DNA of 64,000 nucleotides from Thecaphora thlaspeos (Eukaryota; Basidiomycota; Ustilaginomycetes; Urocystidales; Glomosporiaceae). A model generated the notes under the pieces. The model ran no database searches and was not told where the DNA came from. It saw only the letters and a list, made by a program, of their open reading frames with translations. Positions 45,201 to 55,128 of this stretch are shown piece by piece. Each line of letters starts with the position of its first letter. Position 1 is the stretch's first letter. The stretch lies in NCBI GenBank assembly GCA_900291925.1, contig UWYS01000016.1:372001-436000 (forward strand), given 5' to 3'. The position numbers were made by a program, and so were the translations under genes.

Positions 45201-46288
45201 TTCAAACGGCACTTGGAAACTGGTATCTCGCCCCTCAACCCACAACATTATTATATGCAAATGGGTTTTCAAAATCAAATGTCATGCCAACAGCCTTGTT
45301 GACAAATACAAAGCCCGTCTTGTAGCCCAAGGCTTCACCCAGCGCCGCAGCATCGACTACGAAAAGACATTTTCACCCATGGTCAAGCACACCTCGCTGT
45401 GCATTGCACTCATCCTCTACTTTTCCCTTTGTTGGCACTCCCGCCACTTTGACATTGTCACTGCCTTTCTGTACAGCCTTCTCTGCAAACTGATCTACAT
45501 GGAGATGCCATCTAGTCATCAAGTCTCTGGCCAAGTCTGTCAACTTCTCCACTCCCTCTATGGCCTCAAACAAGCCAGCTGCAAGTGGTACAACCTGGCT
45601 GGCTCCGTTCTCTCCAAACTTGGATTTACCCACCTCCTCTCTGACTTATGTGTTTTCTAATGTGGAGCCGCAAACAAAGCCCCAATCCTTCTAACACTTT
45701 ATGTCGATGACACCCTAGTTGCTTTGCCCATAGAATGTCAACTTGAGTGGCTCAAATTGCAACTCCAATCCAAGTTCCAGCTCACCAATTTGGGCCCCGT
45801 CAACTTCATCCTTGGCATCCAGGTTCACACCATGCCACTAGGCATCACCCTTGGTCGGGAGTCATATGTTCAGTGCCTTTTCGAATGCTTCAACTTCGAA
45901 AACATTCACCCATGCAAAATGCCCATGGTCAAAGGTGCTCTCGATCCTTGTGACACAGCACGAAGATGCAACAACTTACCGCTCTATTGTTGGTGCCCTG
46001 ATGTACCTCTTGTATTGCACCAGACCGGATAACATGCTCACCATCCACCAGCTAAGTTGTTTCAACAACTCACCAACCAACTTCTCTCTTGCAGCTGCCA
46101 AACGCATCCTCTGCTACCTCAAGTTCTGTCCAAACTACACTCTGCACTACCTGCATAGTTTGAGTGGGAGAATCAACCTTGAGGTATGGTCTGACACCAA
46201 TCACAGAATGGATAAACACAATAGGAAAAGTATTAGTGCCATGGCAGCACTGATAAATGGAGCAGCTGTAAGCTGGCACTCGTGACAA
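42240..46288 (+). mobile_element. Ty1/copia retrotransposon 1, decayed
   Basis: Ordered copia domains on the plus strand, broken by stops and shifts. Gag 42399-43024 (KAMAWINTYLEPAQQGLVQN, KILKAHYKYNLIQCTAKLEN; stop TAG 42736-42738). CCHC-like knuckle near 43220. Protease near 43460 (MINCGATSHMTND; catalytic Asp of DSG/DCG is Asn). GAG-pre-integrase near 43890 (ELWHNCLGHLHH). Integrase 44100-44700 (LLTDNSSKYVNAKF, PYTPQQNGVAKQMM). Reverse transcriptase 45200-45770 (KWVFKIK, ARLVAQGFTQR, LYGLKQAS, YVDDT; stop TAA 45658-45660). RNase H 46020-46285. The copy ends abruptly at VSWHS near 46285, and no 3' LTR follows. The surrounding DNA is CpG-poor. Confidence 0.9.
42248..42255 (+). promoter_or_regulatory. 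TATA box, likely of the copia 1 promoter
   Basis: TATAAATA lies about 145 bp before the first gag-like ATG of the plus-strand copia relic (ATG at 42399). Base composition shifts to AT-rich here, so it probably marks the remaining U3/R part of a 5' LTR. Confidence 0.45.
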
Positions 46289-46980
46289 CAACAATGCGCA
46301 TGTCATGGCCAGACAGTGTGGACAGCATGGACAGCAATTTGCTCTCAGGCAAGCAAGTCTTTTGTCAGGGTAGAGAGACTTACTGCCACAGGACCAAGTT
46401 GCTGGGGAACAGCAGATTTAGGATGGTGGCAATGATCACGCATGACAGGCAAAAAACGCGGCCAGAGCTGGACATCAGGCAGGCATTGGGAAGGACCATC
46501 AGGGGCAAGGTACATCAAGCTGGTGCACCAGACATTTTTGGGACAAATGGGGAGTTGGAAAGTGGGGTACGGATCTGAACTGGAAGGTGGGGGCAGCAGA
46601 TCCAAGAGGCTGCCAGCAAAGCATGTGGGGCATACCAGTTGTAATATCAGGTCATGGAGCCTGGAGGAGCTGGAGACCTGGGGGACAGACCACACATTTT
46701 TCCCCACATTGGAGCCATGATGCGCTAGTTTGCCAGCTGGCACTCCGTCAACCCACTTGTCTGCTCCCCTCTGTACACATAGTCAGTTCCTTGCTTGCTT
46801 CCTACCTAAGCAATACTACCAACTATCGTCACTATGGACATAGTCACACCTCACTTCACAACTGTACCAGCCTTCTCTTCTGGTATATTAGCCAGTTCCT
46901 TGCTTGTTCTTTCCCTTCTCAATACAACCAACCATTATCAGTATTGACATAGTCACACCTCTCATTCCAACTTGTGGTTC
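46288..46980. repeat. LTR-like debris with a 72-bp duplication
   Basis: Between the two copia relics. Segments 46781-46852 and 46890-46961 are diverged copies (both hold CAGTTCCTTGCTTG and end TGACATAGTCACACCTC or GGACATAGTCACACCTC). A related segment, ACCAACCATCATCACTATCA, is at 49050-49069. An inverted match to the GACAAGTGGGTTGA...AGCTGGCA block at 49096-49138 lies at 46731-46761. These look like LTR ends of the minus-strand element. 46288-46730 has no recognised coding sense. Confidence 0.65.
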
Positions 46981-49051
46981 ATGCTCTCAGCCACACCGTT
47001 CTGCTTGCTGGTGTGGTAGGCTGTGGTGCCACTAGATGCCCTTCTCCTGCGTCCAGCACTGGCATGCCTGCTTCAGCCACTCCTGCCTGTTGTCAGCCAT
47101 GAAGGTGCTGGCCTTGCGGCTGGTGTGCGCCTCTGCTGCTGCCAGCTACTTCTTGGGCTTGTCGCTGGCAGCTGCCTTGGACTCGATTGGGATGGCCAGA
47201 TGTAGTGGCTGGCATCATTAACAATGCAAAGGATGTAGCCCTTGGGGTTGTGGCTCATCCCCTGGACCAGCTCCATCAGGTCAATGTGGACCAGCTGGAG
47301 GCAGTGTTTGCTGAGCAGTGTGGTGCTCTTGGGGAAGGGCTTGGCAGCATGCTTGGACCTGACACACATCACAGACCTCAGACGTGCCCTTGCCGATGCT
47401 GGTGGGGACACTGCTGGCCAGGTCAGGGAGGTGGCAGAGCCTATGATTGCTTGGGTGGCCCATACAGGCATGCCAGAGGGCAGTGATATCAAGGGCAGAG
47501 GCGGCAGCAAGTGCTGTAGCATCAGCTGTGACTGCTGGCAGCGCCTCAATTTGCCAGGAGTCCTTGAGCCTTGGGAAGCTGTAGGTGCCATGCTTGGGAT
47601 GGCTAAGGGTGGCTTTAGCGTCCATGAGCAGGACTCCATAGCCAGCACCCGTGGGCTGGATGCCTGAGATAAGGTTGTCCTTCAGCCCTGGGACATAGAG
47701 GCAGTGGTGGAGAGCAAGGTGTTTGGTCAGCCCTGATGCCTGCTTGATGGGGAGGTAGACTGTGCTGATGCACTTGATGCTGGTGCAGCTGCCATCAGTC
47801 AGGGTGACAGAACCCTGGGTGTGGTACAGCTTGAGGAAGCTCGACTCTTGGTAGCTCATATGAGCTGTGGTGCCAGAGTCGAGGATCCAGGCATTGATCT
47901 TGGCATTGCTGAGGGTGGAGTGCATGGCCTTATGGGAGTGGAGACTCACAGAGTCCTCGGAGCTGGAGTTGCTGTCCTCAGTGGTGGTTGAAAGCCCAGT
48001 TGGCCTTGCTGCTCTTGCTGCTGGTCTTGCCCTTGCTGCCCTTCTTGCTGTCCTGCTGACAGTGCTCACGCTCCTTGTGCCTGGCCTTGGCTTGTTGAAG
48101 ATGTTGATGTCAAACCTGGGGTCATCACAATCCCTGGTGTGGTGGCTGTGGTTGTGGCAGAAGCTGCAGAAAAAAGTTCTTGCCAAGCTGCTTGTTGTGT
48201 CTGCTGCTCATGCCGCTGGGGCCGGTAGCTGTGGCCCTGCTGCAGCCCAAACGTGCACTGGATTCCTGGGTGTACTTGCGGTCCTGGGCCATGAGGAAGC
48301 TGAGGGCGCCGTAGTAGGACTGGTGGGCCAGGTTGTTGCCAGCCTCAATGGTGCAGACTGTGATGGTCAGCTTGGGGTCCTCCTCACAGGTGGAGAGGAG
48401 CGCCTCCTTCTGGTCTTGCTTGGTGATGGTGATGCCAGTGTGCTTGCCTGTGATGGCAAGATTGTTGATGCGCTTGCCAAGGGCCTCGACAGTTGACTTG
48501 AGCTTGAGCTGCATCAGCTCCTTCTTGATCTCATGGGCCATGGAAGTACTGCCAATTGTGAGGGTCTCCTTGAGCATCCTGTAGAGGACATTGCCCTGGC
48601 AGTGGTGCTTGCTGGGGACCCACTCCATGATGTCCTTGATGTTGCACTCATTGTTGCTGGTGTTGGCTGTGAAGCAGATGACGCTGAGGATGGTGTCAAT
48701 CTCTCTGCATCATAGCTGGGGCTTCCATGCTGAAAGGAGGGGTCCTGCTGGGTGAGGATGGCATAGCCATTGGGAATGTTGTCGAGGGCATCCTGGAGCA
48801 TCTTGCCCCAAGTGTAGAAGGCCAAGCTGGAGCGCTTGAGCTTCTCAATGGTGCCAGCAATCTTCTTGACATTGGTCTTGGTCTTGATGCTGAGGGTGCT
48901 GGAGGTGGCAGCCTCTTCCTCGTCCTTGAGCTTCTGGGTGGCTTTGACTTGGTGAAGCTCCATCAAGGCAGGAGACAATGGCAACCAGGTCTGATTTCTG
49001 GAAGCTGTTGTCGGCCATGTTGGCTGTGCTGAGGGGGTATGTTATCACCAA
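46980..49051 (-). mobile_element. Ty1/copia retrotransposon 2, truncated after the integrase start
   Basis: Minus strand, 5' to 3': Gag start ATG 49051 (MADNSFQKSDLVAIVSCLD), then the Gag frame shifts near 48975 and again near 48700, continuing as VLYRMLKETLTIGSTSMAHE and AGNNLAHQSYYGALSFLMAQ. Another shift leads into a long frame 48186-47281. This frame has the zinc knuckle CSFCHNHSHHTRDC (CX2CX4HX4C), the protease AWILDSGTTAHMSY with an intact DSG, and the pre-integrase motif LWHACMGHPSNHRL. Integrase begins in another frame near 47350 (VHIDLMELVQGMSH, YILCIVNDASHYIW). It stops being recognisable near 46980, so the RT and RNase H parts are absent. Confidence 0.85.
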
Positions 49052-49140
49052 CCATCATCACTATCAATGTAGTTGCATCTCACATTACAACTGCAGACAA
49101 GTGGGTTGATGAAGGAGCACTAGCTGGCAAGCTGGCACAT
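49050..49140 (-). repeat. LTR-like end flanking copia 2
   Basis: Just upstream of the copia 2 Gag start. It shares the ACCAACCATCATCACTATCA block with 46818-46861 and 46928-46980, and carries GACAAGTGGGTTGA with AGCTGGCAAGCTGGCACA, which recurs inverted at 46731-46761 and directly at 50924-50958. Consistent with the remains of a 5' LTR; the exact ends are not resolvable by eye. Confidence 0.5.
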
Positions 49141-49262
49141 TGGCTCTGATGTAGGGGAAATATATGTGGCCTGTCTCTTGGGGCTCCTGCTCCTCCAAGT
49201 TCTGTGGCCCAACATTCCAATTATCTGTACCCCACTTTCCAACTCACTGTCACTGCCTTCAT

Positions 49263-49634
49263 CTAGGCATTGTGGAGGCACCTGCAGTATTTGCTGTTAA
49301 GGTTGGGGTGACAGAGGAGGAAGGACAAAAGCCTTCCTTTGCCAAGGTGCGAGATCTGCTGGCCATTCTGCTGTGGCTGCATGATTGTCTCGGCAAGGTT
49401 GTGGATCAAGCCTGGTGTCAGCAGGAAGCCTCCAGCAGCGCAGCACTTGCTGTGCACCTTCAAGGCCTTCTCAGCAGGAGGGGAGAGCAACTGAAGGTGG
49501 CCATGGGTGCTGCATTTGGGTGGGCACCCTTTTGAGCAGTTGTAGAGGGTGGATTTGGCCACCTTGTTGGCAGCAGCAGCTGCTCCAACACTGGTGTACT
49601 GGCCTGCAGATAGCTGAGCAAGAGCTTGCTGCAC
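49263..49634 (-). mobile_element. Fragment of a pogo/CENP-B-type DDE transposase
   Basis: The 123-codon open frame matches the N-terminal helix-turn-helix and CENP-B-type region of fungal Tc1/mariner-pogo transposases: ALAQLSAGQYTSVGAAAAAN, VAKSTLYNCSKGCPP, HGHLQLLSPPAEKALKVHSK and GGFLLTPGLIHNLAETIM. The DDE catalytic domain is missing and the sequence turns into unrelated DNA past 49263. The pattern (psq-type HTH, linker, then LTPxEEKAL-like start of the second HTH) is distinctive. No terminal inverted repeats were found. Confidence 0.7.
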
Positions 49635-49639
49635 ACAGA

Positions 49640-51200
49640 CCTCTCGTTCATCTCTGTCTCAAGCAGCATTGATGCAGATAGCTTTCATGTGAGGCGACAT
49701 CTGGAAGGGTGACATGGTGGTGTGGGTGGCAGATTGAGCTGGGAGAAGGCTGCAGGAGGGTGTAGATTTGAGAGCAAATGATGTCAGGTGTGCTGAGATG
49801 GTTGTGAGGCAAATTGTGGCCAGTAAGGTGAAGCAACAGTGGTGATCAAGGCAATGGCAGGGGAGGTGATGGTGATCAAGACAAGAAGAAGTGGGGCATT
49901 CCAGATGTATGCATGTTCTGGTTTTATGGTGATTGCATTACAACAATGGTGTAGTTGAAAAACAATATGAGCTTGACCAGAATCTCCAGCAAGTCTTGGA
50001 AGGTCCACAGTTTTAGAACATTGTGAGAAAAGCAGGCAAGGCAGAGCAGGATTCTCTTCTGTATGTTGCCAATTCTTTGCATGCTATCCCCTTTTATTAC
50101 TTGGCAAATTATCAGCAATTCACAGCTGAAAAGTTGGGTACAGATCCAAGTCAGAGAGTGGTGGTTGGAGGTCAAGAGATTACCATCAAAATAGGTGGGT
50201 AGTACCAGCCTTCTCCTCTTGTGTATTAGTCAGTTTTCTATTTGCTCTTTTATTCTCAAAGATCCTCTTCAGCATCAACACAATAGCATCTCACAGACCA
50301 TCTCTCTTTTGATGAAACATCATGTCATGGAAGTCAAAGGGTCAGAGGGCCTGTAAGACAGGCCAAAGAATCTCTCAAGTGTGTCAGTGATGAACAAGTT
50401 TGCTAGCTATATCACTGTCACTTTACCTGTATGCAATTGCTTGCACATATAGGCAGAACCTCCTCTGCCACATACCTTGATAATTCAACCACTTGTTCAG
50501 CATGCAATCATTAGCATATAGCTGCACCTATTTGAGATTGGAGGTGCAATTATGTTGATGCTGATGGCAATTTGTGTTGGAACTGGCTGACAGGGCCTGT
50601 CCAAGACCCAAGATTTTGGACACAGATTTTGGATCTGAAAAGCTGGCTGGAAGTGGCAGCCCTAGTAGGTAGAGTTCCCTACTACCCCTCCTGATTCTGG
50701 TTGTTGGTTGTACTTAGTATCTGCTGAGGTATTCAGTATGCTTGAGCCCCTGCAACTCATCCCATTGATCCCTACAGCCCTCTCCACAAGTCCTATCACT
50801 CCCTGTGTACCTGCCAACAAGTCAGCAGTACTCAGACCATATGCAGTGTAACAATGGGCAGTAGTGTTCTGAGGTATCAAGCAAACAAGAAACAGTCTAT
50901 ATCCAAGGCTGAGTGTGCAGGAGGTGGGTTGACAGAGGGCCAGCTGGCAAGTTGGCACACATGGGCTACAATGCAGGACAAGTATCTGTGAACTGTCTCC
51001 CAGACTTTGTGCCCTGTCATCTCTGTGACCCATTATACCTAGTTGCCACTTACATTCACTACCCCTTAGAAACACCTAGACAAACAGTGTTGGTTCCTAG
51101 TACTCTATGCCAATGCTTGCATGCAGCATACAACTTGAGTCAGCTGATGCCGCCAACAAATTACGCAGGATTGAGATTATGTTTGGTCAAGTCAGCAGAA
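49640..51200. repeat. Non-coding CpG-poor debris with LTR-like fragments
   Basis: About 1.5 kb of AT-richer sequence without recognised coding motifs. 50202-50309 resembles 46864-46970 (GTACCAGCCTTCTC start, then TATTAG-CAGTT). 50924-50958 holds the GTGGGTTGAC...CAGCTGGCAAGTTGGCAC block of the LTR-like ends. Probably further solo LTR remnants of the same or related copia families. Confidence 0.55.
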
Positions 51201-51407
51201 AACAGGTGCTCACACCTTTGAATGTCCCGTGAAATCTCTGGCTGCAACGCGAGGCGGCAGTGTGGCTCGAGCGTGGCCGACTGTTTGGAAAAGGCGGGTG
51301 GCCACGCGCAAAGCTGCACAACGGCGCGAGGCATTCTGTTTCTCTGCCTTCCTCCATCACCTCCATCACCTCCATCACCTCCATCAGCTATACATCGTCA
51401 CAGCACC

Positions 51408-54400
51408 ATGACAAGGCGCAACCGCCCCGGCACGGCATCGGCTAGGCAGAGAGTCGCAGCGCCGCCGATCAAATTTGCTGTGAGTGGAAGCAGAGTCACC
51501 CACTCCATCCACCGCACCGTTCAGGGCTGATCCCGTGTCGCTGCCTTCTCATCGCACCGCTTGTGCTGGACAGCAGAAGCACGACGCCAACGGTCGCACC
51601 CGCACCAAGAAGGTGGGACTTCTTGCAAATGTTCAAGTCTGTGATTTGTCCTCGAGGAGCTGACTCACTATGCTTTCCCCATTGCAACAGGGAGGCCTCG
51701 TGAGCTCTCTGACCGCCTTCGGCATCCGCGTCGCGGTTTTCTATACGGTGTGTAGCCTGCGGCCGGTGTAAATGTACCCTCTTGGGCTCGCTCTCTACTC
51801 GCGGCTCTTGACTGACTGGCTCTTTCACCTGCTTCTTTCGCCTCCTCGCCTTTGCTAGGTCTTTGCCGCCCTCTGGCACTGTCCATCGAGGCCCTTTGCT
51901 TTCGACTACTCCGTCAGGGACGCCCGCCCCGTTTGCCGCAACATTGCTCAAGCACACCAGCAGCTAGCCCCCATCCTCTCCCCTTACATTCACCAAGCCA
52001 AAGATGCCGTCGAGCCCTACACCAAGCCCGCTCTCGACGCCGTCTCTCCGTACGTCGACAGGGCATGGTCGATCTCCCGCCCCTACTGCCGCTCGGCCCA
52101 GAGGCGCAGCAAGCTGATCTATAAGAAGCACATCGATCCTGTACGCAAGAACGCCATCAAGAGCGCAAGGGCGCAGGTCGACCCTCTTATCAAGAAGCTC
52201 CACGCCCAGTACAGCCAGCATGTCCAGCCTCGGGTCGACCTCGTTCAGCGCCAGGTCAAGCCATATCAGGACATCTACAGGCGCGACGTTTCTCCCTACG
52301 TTCAGCAAGCGTATCGATACAGCTTGCAGTCGAGCTCCGTCAGCTACGCCTTCTACTTGGACAAGGTACACCCTCGCGTGATCCAGGCGCTCCAGCACCT
52401 ACACCGCTTCCTCGTCCACCACGTCAACCCGGCTCTACGCCGCTTCTACAGCCTCTACGTGCGTCCGCAGGGCGAAAAGTTCTTCGCCAAGCTCTACGAG
52501 CAAAAGGCTCACTGGATGGGTTCCGACGCCATCAAGGCGGCAGAGGCGGGGAGCCACCAGGCTGCCAAGGATGCAGACGCCCAGTCTCGGGCCGCCGTCA
52601 AGGCGGCTACGCATGCCGCCGTCAAGGCCCAGGAGGACCCGTCCCTGGCTTACAAGCTAAAGCAGGTCAAGGACGCTGTCCTCGGTGGCAAGCAGGACAC
52701 AGACCCGATCGAGGCTGCAAAGCTCGACGCGGAGCTCGATGCCGAAGAGGCGAAGGTCAAGGAACAACTTGAAGTGTGGGAGGACAACATGGGCGCCTTG
52801 ATCGAGAAAGAGTACAGGCTCGCCATCGAACGCCTCATCGATCTTCGCAACCGCGCTATGGCAGATCTGCCCGATCGCTTTGGGGCCATTTCGGAAGTCT
52901 TCGTCGAGGATCAGGTCGCTCTGATTTTAAGTCGTATCGACCGCGGCCTACGGAAGCTCGCCAGGCGCGAGGCCGTCGACGAGCGACTCGCCGAGGGCCA
53001 AGACCTTATCTCGCAGCAGCTTGCTAGGCTCGATCAAGCCTCCACGGACATCAAGGTACAAGTCGCCGAGTTCTACGAGCAGCTGCTAAGCCAGGAGCGG
53101 CAAGTCATCGAGACCAGCTACCAGGAGATCGCCCGCTTCGCCGAAGCCGCCAAGACGGCCTACGGCAAGATCATGGCCGACAGCAAGTTTGCCGTTACGA
53201 TGGACGACTGGCAAGGCTGGGACAAGGGCGTCAGAAAGCGCGCCGGTCTCTACCTTGAGGATCTGAGCGAGGTGCAGAGGGGAGAGAGGCGAGTCAATGC
53301 TGACAGCGGCGCTCCGGACCTTCAAAAGGAGGCTCCGAACCTAGCCCCGGAGGTGGCGGCTCTGAGGAAGTTCTCTGAACGTCTTTTTGTGGCAGCTCGT
53401 CGACAGGTCGAGAGCTTTGGCGACAGTGGTCTAGCACAGCTCCGAGGCGACGGCATCATGACAAAGTTCTCGGACGTTGCAGATTCCATCGCCGACCAGG
53501 CTTCGAGCATCAGCCTCGAGGCTGCGTCTGTCATGCTTGAAGCGGCTGCCTCTGCGCGCTCAAAGCTAGGCTTCAAGGAGCCAGACATGGACAAAGGCTA
53601 TTTCGCTCGAGCAAAGGCCCAAGCCCAGCTGGCTGTCGAGTCTGCGGGCGATGCGATGGGAAGCGCGGCCACATCGGCTGGCAAAGCATACGGCTCGATC
53701 GGGGAAAGCCTCGCATCGTTTGCGGGACAGGCGCAATCCGTCGTCGTCGATGCTGCCGCTGCCGTTCCCTCGTCCGCCTCCTCGTACGCGAGCGACGCCT
53801 CCTCTGCTCTTCATTCAATCACCAGAGGCCTGGCCTTTGCCGCTGATGCGTCGGTGACCCCAGATTCTGAAGGCCACCACGCTCAGAAGGTTAAAGACTC
53901 CGCTGCCGTTCTGGCTTCCGATGTCGCCTCTCATGCAACAGCAGCCGTCTCCGCCGGTGCCGCATCTGGAGCTAACATCGTCGGGGCTGCCTCGTCCGCC
54001 ATTCACCAAGCTACGCGGAGTGTCGCGTCGGCGCTGGGCGCCCACCCAACGCCCGAGTCAGCAGCCGAATACGTCGCATCGGCGTCGGCTCAAGCGAGCA
54101 CAGCTGCTTCTTCCGTCGCCTCTGGCGCATCGGACGCCGTTGTAGACGCCAGGTTTTTCATCATGCATGGTCAGGTCTCGGAGTCGGTAGCTTCGGCGTA
54201 CAGCGTTGCCGAAGTTCGGGCGGCGGCCGCCTACTCCGATGTGGCCTCTGTCGGCGAAGGAGCCGCATCTCAGATAGCAGAGGCTGTCTCCCGTGCGACC
54301 GTTAGCGCTGCATCCGTGGCAAGCATTTCGACAGCGCCGACCGGCGTCGCTGATCATGCCTCTAGCGCTGCCGGTGTGGTAGGGTCCAAGCTTTCGGAGG

Positions 54401-54792
54401 CCAGTGTGACTGCCTCGAGTCTCGCCCACGAGGCTTCCAAGGTCGGCGCAATCGCTCTGGGAGGAACGCCCAAGCCGGACACGATCAACGAACATGCCGA
54501 TCGGATCATTGTGGTAGCTCAAGACCAGGCAGCGGAAGGGCTCAACGGCCGCCAGCGCCATCAAGCCTGTCGTCTTGCCCATCTCAAGGCGGCTTCTGCC
54601 TACTCGAGCCAGTTCGTTGACCCTGCCTTCAAGTCGATCGGGGATGCCGTACAACAGGCGACGAGATCGGTCCTGAGCGCGGCAGGAGCTACGCCTGCAC
54701 CTGAGGGGATCCGGGAACATGTCGAGTACGCTGGCAAGAAGGTGGAAGAGATGGTCAGGGAGGCCGTGGCCAAGGTGCGAGATGAGCTCTAG
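51408..54792 (+). CDS. Membrane-anchored repeat protein (possibly She10/Osw7-like)
   Basis: Exons 51408-51479, 51574-51612, 51691-51747 and 51859-54792 give about 1033 residues. A basic N-terminus (MTRRNRPGTASARQRVAAPP) precedes one hydrophobic helix across the exon 3/4 junction (SLTAFGIRVAVFYTVFAALW). Then comes a region of short Tyr/Pro-spaced amphipathic repeats (SPYIHQAKDAVEPYTKPALD, AVSPYVDRAW, QVKPYQDIYRRDVSPYVQQA) and a charged coiled-coil region (about 220-480). The C-terminal about 480 residues are Ala/Ser-rich with at least four degenerate units such as QATRSVASALGAHPTPESA. The repeats resemble fungal She10-type ER/spore-wall proteins, but this is a guess. It lies directly right of the transposon island and is intact. 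Confidence 0.65.
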
Positions 54793-55128
54793 TGAGGCAG
54801 GCTTGAAAGACCTTCGCGGCCAAAGCGGGCTGCACGGCATGTTCAAGCTGTCGAGAGGAGGGAGCGCAAGCGTTTGTCGAACAAGTGTGACGGGTCTCGA
54901 CCCAATGCAATCCGGACGTTCGTGAGGGTCATGACGACGTCCCTCCGCTTCGTGCTGTCCGCGCCGACGATGTAAATTAGCCTGCTTCGCCGGCAGAATT
55001 CACCGGCAAAATTTTACACACCACGGAAATGGCTCGATGTGTGATGATTGCTTGACTAGAATACAAAAGAACAACTGATTGCATAGAAGGCATGTAGCTA
55101 CTCTGGCCGCTCACTGTCGTCGAGGCGG
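54793..55128. other. 3' intergenic region of convergent genes
   Basis: 336 bp between the stops of the membrane repeat protein and the PPR-like gene. Nothing recognised beyond AT-richer 3' flanking sequence. Confidence 0.4.

Noticed and set aside
42240..46288. Alternative nuclear code with UAG as Gln (suggested by amber codons here, at 2403 and at 13444)
   Set aside because: UAG ends several clear genes in the window (J protein, GPI2, exonuclease V, GT69), so it is a normal stop.
42240..51200. Classic RIP as the cause of the sequence bias
   Set aside because: CpA dinucleotides remain abundant; it is CpG that is missing, which fits deamination at methylated CpG better.
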